Shown here in pieces: positions 1 to 6,676 of a DNA stretch of 34,689 nucleotides (its first letter is position 1; each line of letters opens with the position of its first letter). The notes under the pieces were generated by a model. It ran no database searches and had not been told where the DNA came from. It saw nothing but the letters and a program-made list of their open reading frames with translations. This stretch comes from Flavobacteriales bacterium (GTDB taxonomy: Bacteria; Bacteroidota; Bacteroidia; Flavobacteriales_F; PHOS-HE28). The translations under genes and the position numbers were made by a program. The DNA is taken from the NCBI GenBank assembly GCA_019638075.1, contig JAHBUM010000007.1, positions 1 to 34,689 of the forward strand. The letters run 5' to 3'.

Positions 1-833
1 AAGCGTTCTTCGATGCGTGCGATACAGCGGGTGTCTTGGTCTGGCAGGACTTCATGGTGGGCAGTATGCCGCCGGGGAACAGGGAATTTCGGGAAAACAT
101 GTGGCAGGAGACGGATGAACAGTTCGATCGGATATCGGCCCATTCCTCGCTGGCGCTGTTCTGCAACGACAACGAATTAGATGTTGCTTGGCGCAATTGG
201 GGCTGGCAGGACCGCTACCATCTGCACGGAGCGGATTCGACCCGCGTCATTGATTCTTATCGAGAGGTACAACGTGCCCTCGCGATCCGGCCGAATGGCA
301 ATCATGTTCCCTACACCCCCACCTCCCCCCTCAGCAACTGGGGCAACGCCGAAGGGCTGAAGAACGGAGACCTCCACTATTGGGGCGTCTGGCACGGCGA
401 CAGCACCTTCTCTTCCTTCGAGAACAACGTGGGCCGTTTCGTGAGCGAGTACGGTTTCCAGAGCTATCCCGACAGCGCGCTGCTGGCGAAGTACATCCAC
501 CCGGACAGCCTCTACCTCGGTTCACCAGCAGTGGCGCGGTTGCAGCGCAGCTACAAGACCGACCGGCCCATCTGGGAGGCCATCGAACACGAGCTGGGGG
601 AGGAGCGGCCCACCACGTTGGGCGGTTTCATCGAGGCCAGCCAGCGGGCGCAGGCCAAGGCTTACGGCATGGCCATCGAGGCCCATACCGCCGCACAGCC
701 CCACTGCATGGGCACCCTGCTGTGGCAGTTGAACGATTGCTGGCCGGGGCCGAGCTGGAGCATCATCGACTTCGAGGGCAACCCCAAGCCCGCATACGAG
801 GTGGTGAAGCGGTTGTACAGCGGGGCACCGTGA
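1..833 (+). CDS. Beta-mannosidase, glycoside hydrolase family 2, C-terminal part (5' end outside window)
   Basis: The frame is open from base 3 (…AFFDACDTAGVLVWQDF) to TGA at 831-833, so about 276 residues of the catalytic barrel are visible. GH2 beta-mannosidases remove terminal beta-D-mannose from oligosaccharides with retention of configuration. The family signatures are present in order: LVWQDFM near the left edge, the acid/base region FCNDNE (Glu codon 174-176), the nucleophile region SEYGFQS (Glu codon 447-449), and LWQLNDCWPGPSWS near the end. The protein stops about 20 residues after that last motif, whereas most family members continue into C-terminal Ig-like domains, so it is short at its C-terminus. 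Location cannot be judged because the N-terminus is missing. No other sugar-use genes lie next to it here. The family call is secure; substrate is inferred from the family. Confidence 0.88.
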   Translation, partial: AFFDACDTAGVLVWQDFMVGSMPPGNREFRENMWQETDEQFDRISAHSSLALFCNDNELDVAWRNWGWQDRYHLHGADSTRVIDSYREVQRALAIRPNGNHVPYTPTSPLSNWGNAEGLKNGDLHYWGVWHGDSTFSSFENNVGRFVSEYGFQSYPDSALLAKYIHPDSLYLGSPAVARLQRSYKTDRPIWEAIEHELGEERPTTLGGFIEASQRAQAKAYGMAIEAHTAAQPHCMGTLLWQLNDCWPGPSWSIIDFEGNPKPAYEVVKRLYSGAP

Positions 834-915
834 AGTATGCCGGGCGCTCGTGGATGGGATCTTCATGCCCATGCGATCAGGGCTATCGCGTCAAACTTCA
901 GCAAGACTTTGGAGT

Positions 916-1036
916 ATTTGGTCACGTGGGGGCGCGGAGAAATTCCACCTCACCCCAACCCCTCTCATCGCCTACGCTGAAGCTCCGACGAATAAAGCAA
1001 GAGAGGAGCTTCTCCGCGTCCTCCGCGTGACCAAAT
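916..1036. repeat. Imperfect inverted repeat, about 26-bp arms, in the spacer after the mannosidase
   Basis: Left arm 916-941 and right arm 1010-1036 are reverse complements apart from two substitutions and a 1-base gap; both read ATTTGGTCACG followed by a purine/GC-rich GGAGG…GCGGAGAA word. The arm contains two near-copies of a short unit (GCGGAGGAC, GCGGAGAAG). The 68-nt loop has a pyrimidine-rich stretch (CCTCACCCCAACCCCTCT) and no reading frame that I can support. It belongs to the same architectural class as the other spacer hairpins of this window, but with different arm sequence. The rest of 834-1208 holds only this element and the degenerate heptamer element that follows. Confidence 0.75.
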
Positions 1037-1086
1037 TCGTTCAATAGCTCTCCCCGAAGAAGGGCCCAACAGCACCAATGACCTGA

Positions 1087-1176
1087 GATCAGCCTGCTGG
1101 CTTCGCTGAAGGTAAGGAGGTGCAGCATGCAAGCCTGCCTGCCATAGGCATGGCCTGATAACTGACAACTAACAAC
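1087..1176. repeat. Degenerate heptamer element upstream of the first cyclase gene
   Basis: Three heptamers lie in exact tandem: TGATAAC (1156-1162), TGACAAC (1163-1169) and TAACAAC (1170-1176). They match the right arm of the better preserved elements at 8548, 10195, 26156 and 27035. Upstream, CCTGCTGGCTTCGCTGAAGG resembles the internal stem of the 26156 element (CTGCTG…GGCTTC…GAAGCC). A matching left arm was not found, so this is probably a decayed or half element. It ends 16 bp before the promoter at 1193. Confidence 0.5.
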
Positions 1177-1192
1177 TGCGCCCGCCCCGCCG

Positions 1193-1200
1193 TACTTTCG
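1193..1200 (+). promoter_or_regulatory. Bacteroidota -7 promoter element TACTTTCG for the cyclase gene
   Basis: TACTTTCG fits TAnnTTnG, the known -7 box of Bacteroidota. It ends 8 nt before the TTG start at 1209, so the transcript should have almost no leader. No clear -33 TTTG is seen at the usual distance. Confidence 0.6.
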
Positions 1201-1208
1201 CGATCCTT

Positions 1209-2246
1209 TTGACCGCCCTGACCCGATACAAGCTGCGCAAGCTGGCCAAGTACACCTTGGTCACCAGGGCTGTGGCGATCACCTTCACCCTGTACAGCGG
1301 CGGCGCTTTGGACCTGCAGATCGGGGCATGGGCGCTGCTCGGCTTGTGGACAGGCATCCTGGAGGAATACCTCTTCGGGCGGCGTTTCCGGTCGCTCGCC
1401 ATTCCGTTGCAGTTCCTCGGCAAGGTGTTGCTGGTCAATCTGCTCACCATCGCCCTCATCGCACTGGCCTTCGCCATGGATAGCGACCGGTTCAACTGGT
1501 TCGCGCACCACCAGCCGGACAAGGTGCAGCACATCTTCCTGATGCGGCAGCTGTACACGCTCATGCTGCGCGTGGTCATCATCACGTCCATCGCCATCCT
1601 CGTGGTGCAGGTGGAAGAGCTCATGGGCCGCCGCATGTTCGTGGGCTTCCTGCTGGGGCGTTATGAGCGGCCGGTGGCCGAAGAGCGCGTGGTGCTCACC
1701 CTCGATCTGGTGGGCTCCACCGGATTGGCTGAGCGCATGGGCGATCTCCGATACTTCCGCTTCATCAACACCACCTACTCGCTGATGACCGATGCCGTGC
1801 TGCGCAACGAGGCCGACATCCACAAGTACGTGGGCGACGAGGTGATCTTCACGTGGCCCATGAAGGTGGGCGTGCGGCATGAGAACTGCCTCGACCTGTT
1901 CTTCGACATCGAAGAGCGCATCGCGCAGCACGCCGAAGTGTTGAAGGGTGAGTTCGGTGTGGTGCCCGCCTTCCGCGCCGCGTTGCATGGCGGGCGGGTG
2001 ATCTCGGCGCAGATCGGCCACACCAAGCGGTCGCTGGAGCTGAGCGGCGATGTGATGAACAGCGTTTCGCGCATGCTGGGCGTGGCCAAGGACATGAAGG
2101 TGGACCTGCTGATCTCCAGCGAGCTGCTCGCGCGCATCCCGGGCGCGCGGGAACGCTTCAGCATCGGCCCCGAAATGGTGGCCCCCGTGAAGGGCCGGAA
2201 GCGCGAGGTGCATGTCCACGAAGTGGGAAGGTCCCGCAAGGTGTGA
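1209..2246 (+). CDS. Membrane-anchored class III adenylate/guanylate cyclase
   Basis: 345 residues. The N-terminal 140 residues are hydrophobic with about four membrane segments (roughly 18-34, 36-56, 66-89, 113-134). The cytoplasmic cyclase homology domain follows, from about residue 155. Class III cyclases make cAMP or cGMP from ATP or GTP. The two metal-binding aspartates are visible as LTLDLVGST (D166) and KYVGDEV (D210), and the transition-state pair as DVMNSVSR (N284, R288), so activity is plausible; nucleotide choice cannot be read. TTG at 1209 is chosen because no ATG precedes the first membrane segment and it sits 8 nt after the TACTTTCG promoter box; the other cyclase also begins TTG ACC. 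The stop overlaps the next start (TGATG at 2244-2248), implying translational coupling. A paralogue of the same layout is encoded on the minus strand at 3501-4553. Confidence 0.85.
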   Translation: MTALTRYKLRKLAKYTLVTRAVAITFTLYSGGALDLQIGAWALLGLWTGILEEYLFGRRFRSLAIPLQFLGKVLLVNLLTIALIALAFAMDSDRFNWFAHHQPDKVQHIFLMRQLYTLMLRVVIITSIAILVVQVEELMGRRMFVGFLLGRYERPVAEERVVLTLDLVGSTGLAERMGDLRYFRFINTTYSLMTDAVLRNEADIHKYVGDEVIFTWPMKVGVRHENCLDLFFDIEERIAQHAEVLKGEFGVVPAFRAALHGGRVISAQIGHTKRSLELSGDVMNSVSRMLGVAKDMKVDLLISSELLARIPGARERFSIGPEMVAPVKGRKREVHVHEVGRSRKV

Positions 2247-3355
2247 TGCGTGGGTTGTACTTCATAGCGGCCCTGCTCTCCGGCATCGTGCCGTTGCTGT
2301 CGTCCGCACAATGCGTGGTGCCGTTCGTCACCACGCTGGACCGCACGATGCTCCTCAGCGAAGGCCGGTTCGCCGAAGTGGATGCCCGCCCACCGCGCAC
2401 CATGCACGCCATGAGCGATGGGCTTTTCTTCACCGACCATGAGCAACGCCTCTGCCTGCATGCCGCAGGGGCGGGGAGCGCACAGGTGCTGGAACATCGC
2501 GCGGCCGATGAGCTGCAGGTGAGCGGCGATCGTGCGGCGTGGCGTTCAGGCGATACGCTGAAGGTCCTTCGCGGAGGCCGTGCGCATGTGCTGGCCACAG
2601 GTGTGGAACGTTTCCGCGTATCGGACAGCCTTGTGGTCTTCACCGACAGCATCGCGCACGAACTGGCCGTCTTCTGGCGTGGGCAGCGCATCGCCCTTGC
2701 CACAGTGGAGCGGGGATCGGAGCGGCCGCAGTGGACACAGGGCGCCAACACCATCACCTTCTTCGATCGCTCGCAACGCCGCGTATCCTTCTTCCACCGG
2801 GGCAGTTTGCGCACCCTGACCGACAGTGCCGATGTGGGCATCGCGGTGAACGGCAACGACATCGTGGGCTACTGGGACGATGTGCGCGACGAGTTCATGG
2901 GCGAGCTGAACGCCGCGCCGGTACGCCTTTCCGGCATGAAGCCCGTGAGCGCGCAGGCGGGTGATGGCCTGCTCGCCTTCGTGGACGGCACCTTGAAGCT
3001 GAAAGCATGGCAGGGTGCGGGTGTGATCACCCTCACCGACTCCATGCCCGCACAGTACTGGGTGAAGGATCGCGTGCTGCTCTACCTGTGGGCCGGGAAG
3101 CTGATGATGCTGACCGGCAAAGGCCCGATGGAGGTGGAGAGCCATGTGCCCGAGCAGTGGAAGGTGTCCGGCGATCGCGTGGTATACCTCGACATCAACC
3201 GCGAACTACGTGCCCTGCACACCGATGGCCGTCGCGAACGCATCGCGCGCGAGCCGGGCATCGCAAGGTTCGATGTGTTCGGTGATGCCGTGGTGTACGA
3301 TGCGCCTTCGGGCGGGACCGTGGTGCGGTGCGGTCGGCGGCGGTACGTGTATTGA
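2246..3355 (+). CDS. Secreted protein of repeated beta-strand units, probable beta-propeller
   Basis: 369 residues from ATG 2246, which shares its A with the cyclase stop (TGATG). The N-terminus is a signal peptide (MRGLYFIAALLSG…LLSSAQC). The mature part consists of recurring units of about 40-45 residues of the type SGDRAAWRSGDTLKVL, SDSLVVFTD, NGNDIVGYWDD, GDGLLAFVDGTLKLKA, SGDRVVYLDINRELRAL and FGDAVVYDAP, a pattern typical of WD40/TolB-like propellers. There is no membrane segment after the signal and no T9SS tail. The overlap with the cyclase suggests that the two are made together, perhaps with this protein in the periplasm, but no functional link can be proven from sequence. I do not recognise a named family. 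An alternative GTG start at 2243 would add one residue. Confidence 0.75.
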   Translation: MRGLYFIAALLSGIVPLLSSAQCVVPFVTTLDRTMLLSEGRFAEVDARPPRTMHAMSDGLFFTDHEQRLCLHAAGAGSAQVLEHRAADELQVSGDRAAWRSGDTLKVLRGGRAHVLATGVERFRVSDSLVVFTDSIAHELAVFWRGQRIALATVERGSERPQWTQGANTITFFDRSQRRVSFFHRGSLRTLTDSADVGIAVNGNDIVGYWDDVRDEFMGELNAAPVRLSGMKPVSAQAGDGLLAFVDGTLKLKAWQGAGVITLTDSMPAQYWVKDRVLLYLWAGKLMMLTGKGPMEVESHVPEQWKVSGDRVVYLDINRELRALHTDGRRERIAREPGIARFDVFGDAVVYDAPSGGTVVRCGRRRYVY

Positions 3356-3393
3356 TCCCAATACGCCCACCGATAGGAGGCGTCGGCGTGAAG

Positions 3394-3514
3394 AAGAGTG
3401 CAAGAGTGAAAGGGTGCGAGAGCGGCTTTCTCCTTTCTTTCTTCTTTGTTCTTCTTCCTTTCTCCTTTTCACCCTTCCACTCTTTCACCCTTTCACCCTT
3501 TCACCCTTTCACCC
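3394..3514. repeat. Octamer-based inverted repeat with TTTCACCC tandem array between convergent genes
   Basis: The left arm 3394-3416 (AAGAGTGC, AAGAGTGA, AAGGGTG) pairs with the right arm 3470-3492 at 20 of 23 positions. The right side continues as four exact tandem copies of TTTCACCC (3483-3514). The loop is almost pure pyrimidine (CTTTCTCCTTTC type). The array runs into the end of the minus-strand cyclase gene and encodes its last residues (VRVKG). Lying between converging genes, the hairpin could end transcription from both sides. Together with the short flank 3356-3393 it fills the whole spacer. Confidence 0.75.
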
Positions 3515-4553
3515 GCACCAGCGTCCACAGCCGGATCTCCTGCCGCCTGCCTTTCAGCACGGTGCTCCCGATCTCGCGCAGGGTGTAGCTTTCCGGCAGG
3601 TGTAGCACATCGATCAGGTCCTGCGAGATCAGGTTGTCCACGCCGTGCGCGTTGCACTGGCTCTGGATGTGCGCGGCGGTGTTCACCACATCGCCGCTGT
3701 AGATGCGCTCCTTCTTCGCAAGGCCCACCTCGCCGGTGGTCACCGGGCCGTAGTGGAAGCCCGCCTTGAACACGGGGGCCAGACCGTATCGCGCTTCGTA
3801 ATGCGCGGCGCGCTGCTCCAGTTTGCTGCGGATGTCGAGGAAGCAGCGTATGCACCGCTGCCTGCCCGCGCCTTTCCGCAACGACCAGCTCACGCTTATC
3901 TCGTCGCCCACGTACTGGTAGATCTCGCCGCGCGAATACAGGATGGGGTCGGTGATGTCGGCGTACAGCTCGTTGAGCAGCTCGAAATACCGGGTATGTC
4001 CCAGCCGCTCGGCGATGGCGGTGGAGGAGCGCATGTCGAGGAACATGAAGATGCGCATCTCCGGCCGGGGCTTGTGGTAGAAGCCGGTGAGGTAGCTGAT
4101 GCCACCGTTGCCGTACTGGTCGTTCAGGCGCACCATCAGCATGGTGCCGGCCATCAGCAGCAGCCAGTAGAGATAGGTGCCGGCGAACTGGAAGGAGAGC
4201 AGGCGCCCGCCAGGAGTGAGGTGCGCAAGGCCCGGCGCAGGAAGCAACGCGAAGAGCAGCACCACCACGGCCAGCAACAGCACGGCCATGATGCCCGCCG
4301 CTTGGAAATAGGGCAGTTTGCGCCAGCGGTCGCGCAGCACGAAGATGTACAGCCCCCCGCCCAGCAGCCCCGCAAGCAGGGAGGCCGGAAGGCGTTCGCC
4401 GATGTGGTCCGCGAGCTGGCTGTGTACGCCGTTGGAGAGCAAGGTGGCATGCTCGAACACCGCCGCCAAGCAGGCCATGATGGCCCAGGCGAGGGTGATG
4501 CGCAGCACCCGTTGGAAGCGGACGCGCGTGCGGGATATGCGTTCGACGGTCAA
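3501..4553 (-). CDS. Membrane-anchored class III cyclase-type protein with His in place of the catalytic Arg
   Basis: 350 residues from TTG at 4553. There are about four membrane segments (roughly 17-34, 56-73, 85-104, 122-142), then a cyclase homology domain from about residue 165. Metal aspartates are present in FLDMRSST (D173) and YVGDEIS (D217). The transition-state motif reads GDVVNTAAH: N291 is kept but the usual arginine is H295 (codon CAC on the coding strand), so catalysis may be weak or lost. The open frame extends upstream to GTG 4625, but TTG 4553 is preferred because it lies 5 nt after a TAATTTCG box and mirrors the TTG ACC start of the cyclase at 1209. The last codons are made from the TTTCACCC repeat array. 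The small membrane protein gene ends 46 bp upstream on the same strand, so the pair may also be co-transcribed. Confidence 0.83.
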   Translation of the reverse strand: MTVERISRTRVRFQRVLRITLAWAIMACLAAVFEHATLLSNGVHSQLADHIGERLPASLLAGLLGGGLYIFVLRDRWRKLPYFQAAGIMAVLLLAVVVLLFALLPAPGLAHLTPGGRLLSFQFAGTYLYWLLLMAGTMLMVRLNDQYGNGGISYLTGFYHKPRPEMRIFMFLDMRSSTAIAERLGHTRYFELLNELYADITDPILYSRGEIYQYVGDEISVSWSLRKGAGRQRCIRCFLDIRSKLEQRAAHYEARYGLAPVFKAGFHYGPVTTGEVGLAKKERIYSGDVVNTAAHIQSQCNAHGVDNLISQDLIDVLHLPESYTLREIGSTVLKGRRQEIRLWTLVRVKG

Positions 4554-4558
4554 GGCCG

Positions 4559-4566
4559 CGAAATTA
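4559..4566 (-). promoter_or_regulatory. -7 promoter element TAATTTCG for the minus-strand cyclase
   Basis: The minus strand reads TAATTTCGCGGCC and then TTG ACC, giving 5 nt between the box and the start codon. The same box-to-start geometry is seen at the other cyclase gene and at folP, clpS and 10639. Confidence 0.55.
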
Positions 4567-4599
4567 GAAGAGGCTTTCTCCGGCGATGTGAAGCCTGCA

Positions 4600-5022
4600 T
4601 CAAGCCTTCGTTGCGCCCATGTCACGCCTGCGGCGCAGTTCCAAGGGAAGCATCACGAGGTAGTACCCCTCCAGCAGCACCAGCCCGGCGATGAACAGCG
4701 CCTGCACGATGCCGTGGCCGCGCGCATCGTAGAAGAAGTCGCAGAGCATCCACGTACTGTTGGCGAGGATCCAGAGGATCACCGCGATGGCGTGGACCAG
4801 CTCGCGCCGGTCGGTGCGGCATTGCCACGCGATGAAGAAGGCCATCGCGATGGTCGGCGGCACCATCACAAGGCCGGTGATCCGGTACTCCATCAGCCAA
4901 GCCAGATCCTTCACCAGCCACAGCACGATGTGCAGGTTCTCGTTCACGCGGATGCCGGGCATCTGGATCATCAACAGCGGGTTTTGCGCAAAGGTGCGGG
5001 TGCGGACTTGAACGGTGTGCAT
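4600..5022 (-). CDS. Small integral membrane protein of unknown function
   Basis: 140 residues from ATG 5022 (MHTVQVRTRTFAQ) to TGA 4600-4602. After a short polar N-terminus there are three clear membrane segments: around ITGLVMVPPTIAMAFFIAW, AIAVILWILANSTWMLCDFF and VQALFIAGLVLLEGYYLVML, with a weaker hydrophobic stretch LHIVLWLVKDLAWLMEY before them. The C-terminus is basic (LELRRRRDMGATKA), suggesting a cytoplasmic end. The frame stays open far upstream, but that part is His-rich antisense to the 5044 gene and is not protein-like, so the start is placed at 5022. Its start codon is 21 bp from the divergent start at 5044, so the two promoters must overlap. I do not recognise a named family. 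It lies directly before the cyclase gene on the same strand. Confidence 0.7.
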   Translation of the reverse strand: MHTVQVRTRTFAQNPLLMIQMPGIRVNENLHIVLWLVKDLAWLMEYRITGLVMVPPTIAMAFFIAWQCRTDRRELVHAIAVILWILANSTWMLCDFFYDARGHGIVQALFIAGLVLLEGYYLVMLPLELRRRRDMGATKA

Positions 5023-5031
5023 CCACCGCTC

Positions 5032-5039
5032 TACCTTCA
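5032..5039 (+). promoter_or_regulatory. -7 promoter element TACCTTCA for the 5044 gene
   Basis: TACCTTCA ends 4 nt before ATG 5044. A weak upstream TTG at 5008-5010 is 21 nt away, a workable -33 distance. The box lies inside the 21-bp gap between divergent start codons. Confidence 0.5.
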
Positions 5040-5043
5040 CGCC

Positions 5044-5619
5044 ATGTTCCACCGGGTGGCCGTGCTGCTGATCGCCTGTGCGCTGCTTGCGCCGCAGGCT
5101 TCGCACGCGTTCTACATCCACCTCCACGGCATCGTGACCGAGTATTTCAGCGGCGATGCCATGAAGGGTGTACAGGTGCGGCTGGTGAAGGACAGCGTGG
5201 ACCGCGAAACGGTGATCACCAGCAGCAACGGCAAGTACGAGCTTTACTTGGAGCGGGGCTACGACTACCAAGTGTGGTTCCACCGCTCCGACTTGGTGAC
5301 CAAGCACGTGCTGATCGACGCGCGCAAGGTGCCGCTCTTCCCCGACGTGCCCTTCTTCGACATGGACCTGCAGATGACCATGTTCGCATGGATCGATGGT
5401 TACGAGCTGGGCTTGTACATGGAACCGGTGGCGAGGGCCGAATACAAGCAGAGCGTGCGCAACCTGAGCTGGGACGTGGAGTACACCAAGGACTTCCAGT
5501 CGCGTTCCCAGCGGGCCATGGTCCACTACGAACGCGAAGTGGCCGACCGCCAGCGCAAGGCGGCGCGCAAGGGGGCGGCCGCGAAACGCACACGGCGGAA
5601 GCGGGTGATCGACTTCTGA
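5044..5619 (+). CDS. Secreted carboxypeptidase-regulatory-like (beta-sandwich) protein, paralogue 1 of 3
   Basis: 191 residues. Signal peptide MFHRVAVLLIACALLAPQASHA. Residues about 25-110 form one CarboxypepD_reg-like unit, seen in HGIVTEYFSGDAMKGVQVRL, SSNGKYELYLERGYDY and the following VLIDARKV. The C-terminal part carries the motif shared with the proteins at 8018 and 10639: Pro-X-(Ala/Gly), then an Ala and an aromatic, then WDxxY (W143, D144, Y147). It ends in a very basic tail (KAARKGAAAKRTRRKR), unlike its paralogues. The start at 5044 is chosen for the signal peptide and the promoter 4 nt upstream; the open frame before it is antisense to the membrane protein. Likely periplasmic or outer-membrane facing. 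Function unknown; the fold is often a binding or scaffolding module in Bacteroidota. Confidence 0.78.
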   Translation: MFHRVAVLLIACALLAPQASHAFYIHLHGIVTEYFSGDAMKGVQVRLVKDSVDRETVITSSNGKYELYLERGYDYQVWFHRSDLVTKHVLIDARKVPLFPDVPFFDMDLQMTMFAWIDGYELGLYMEPVARAEYKQSVRNLSWDVEYTKDFQSRSQRAMVHYEREVADRQRKAARKGAAAKRTRRKRVIDF

Positions 5620-5701
5620 TCCGTAGTGATGGCTATGTGCTGGAATGTCGTTAGGTTGAGAGCTTCGTAGCCGAGCCTGTTCCCGCCCCGGATCGAAGGA
5701 C

Positions 5702-5752
5702 AGGAATGCCGCTACCATCAAGGAGCTTGTCATTCCGGGCTTGACCCGGAAT
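5702..5752. repeat. Spacer hairpin with degenerate core words between convergent genes
   Basis: ATTCCGGG (5732-5739) and CCCGGAAT (5745-5752) form a perfect 8-bp stem around CTTGA. Just upstream, GGAATGCCGCTACCATCAAGGAG resembles the AATGCCT … CACCAAGG core of the heptamer elements with changes. It lies between the 5044 gene and folP and has no T-run, so a terminator role is possible but unproven. A further loose direct repeat (CGTAGTGA … GGCTATGTGC) occurs near 5623 and 5769, the latter overlapping the folP stop. Confidence 0.45.
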
Positions 5753-5784
5753 CGCGTGAATGCCCTTGACGTAGTGACATTGGG

Positions 5785-6618
5785 CTATGTGCCGGGATGG
5801 CATGCAGCCACCAGCTTCACCGCCTCCACCGCCTCCTTCACATCATGCACGCGTAGGATCGCCGCGCCGTTCACCAGCGCGATGGTGTTCAGCACCGTGG
5901 TCCCGTTCAGTGCTTCTTCCGGTCTCGTGCCCAGCACCTCATTGATCATCCGCTTGCGCGAAAGGCCCACGAGCACGGGTGCGCCGAGCGCAGCGATGCG
6001 GCCCAGCCCACGCAGCAGGGCGAAATTGTGTTCCACGGTCTTCCCGAACCCGAAGCCGGGGTCCAGCACCACGTCGGCGATGCCTGCTGCATGCGCTGCG
6101 TTCAGCCGTTCGCTGAGGAAGCGTGTCACCTCGGCCACCACATCGGTGTATGCCGGGGCGTGCTGCATGGTGGCCGGTGTGCCCTGCATGTGCATGGCGA
6201 TGTAGGGCACACCCAGCGCGGCCACGGTGGGGAGCATGTCCGCATCCAGCAGGCCCGCGCCGATGTCGTTCACCAGACCCGCACCTTGCGCCACCGCCTC
6301 TTTCGCCACGTCGGCCCGCCACGTATCCACGCTCACCAATACTTCGGGGAACCGGCGATGTACCGCGTCGATCACCTTCAGCACACGCTTCAGCTCTTCC
6401 GCCGCCGTGCCCTCACCGCTGCCCGGTCGTGTGCTTTGACCGCCGATGTCGAGGATCGAGGCCCCATCGGCAAGCATGCGTTCGGCCATGCGCAGCGCCT
6501 CGTCCACATCGGCACGGCTCGCCGCGTGGAACGAATCGGGCGTGGCGTTGATGATCCCCATCACCAACGGGAACGTGGGGTGAACGAGCCGGTCCTTGAT
6601 CCGCCAGGTCTGCTGCAT
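5785..6618 (-). CDS. folP: Dihydropteroate synthase
   Basis: 277 residues. It condenses 4-aminobenzoate with 6-hydroxymethyl-dihydropterin pyrophosphate to 7,8-dihydropteroate in cytoplasmic folate synthesis, and is the sulfonamide target. TIM-barrel motifs are all present in order: IINATPDSF (22-30), GGQSTRPG (59-66), SVDTW (96-100), NDIGAG (117-122), LDPGFGFGK (185-193), GLSRKR (218-223) and RVHD (256-259). ATG 6618 (MQQTWRIKDR) is preferred because it lies 5 nt after a CAACTTCG promoter-like box and starts about 20 residues before the first motif; ATG 6651 or GTG 6657 would add 11-13 residues without family support. It is divergent from the DUF1599 gene. The block folP, DUF1599, DoxX, tpiA is a familiar neighbourhood in Bacteroidota. 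Confidence 0.95.
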   Translation of the reverse strand: MQQTWRIKDRLVHPTFPLVMGIINATPDSFHAASRADVDEALRMAERMLADGASILDIGGQSTRPGSGEGTAAEELKRVLKVIDAVHRRFPEVLVSVDTWRADVAKEAVAQGAGLVNDIGAGLLDADMLPTVAALGVPYIAMHMQGTPATMQHAPAYTDVVAEVTRFLSERLNAAHAAGIADVVLDPGFGFGKTVEHNFALLRGLGRIAALGAPVLVGLSRKRMINEVLGTRPEEALNGTTVLNTIALVNGAAILRVHDVKEAVEAVKLVAACHPGT

Positions 6619-6623
6619 CGCCG

Positions 6624-6631
6624 CGAAGTTG
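6624..6631 (-). promoter_or_regulatory. -7-like element CAACTTCG before folP
   Basis: The minus strand reads CAACTTCGCGGCG and then ATG, with 5 nt between box and start. The first T of TAnnTTCG is a C, so the site is weaker than the others, but its spacing matches them and it decides the folP start. Confidence 0.4.
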
Positions 6632-6661
6632 GGCACGCGGATCGGAACCATGGCCACGCTC

Positions 6662-6669
6662 TACCTTCG
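6662..6669 (+). promoter_or_regulatory. -7 promoter element TACCTTCG for the DUF1599 gene
   Basis: TACCTTCGC ends 7 nt (counting from the 8-mer) before ATG 6677, predicting a leaderless transcript. No convincing -33 box is seen. Confidence 0.55.
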
Positions 6670-6676
6670 CCCGCCG

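Noticed and set aside
3328-3588. Short plus-strand frames rich in Phe, Ser and Pro between the convergent genes
   Set aside because: They are translations of the octamer repeat array and the antisense of the cyclase C-terminus.
5023-5733. N-terminal extension of the minus-strand membrane protein frame
   Set aside because: The extension is His-rich and antisense to the 5044 gene, while protein-like membrane sequence begins only at ATG 5022.
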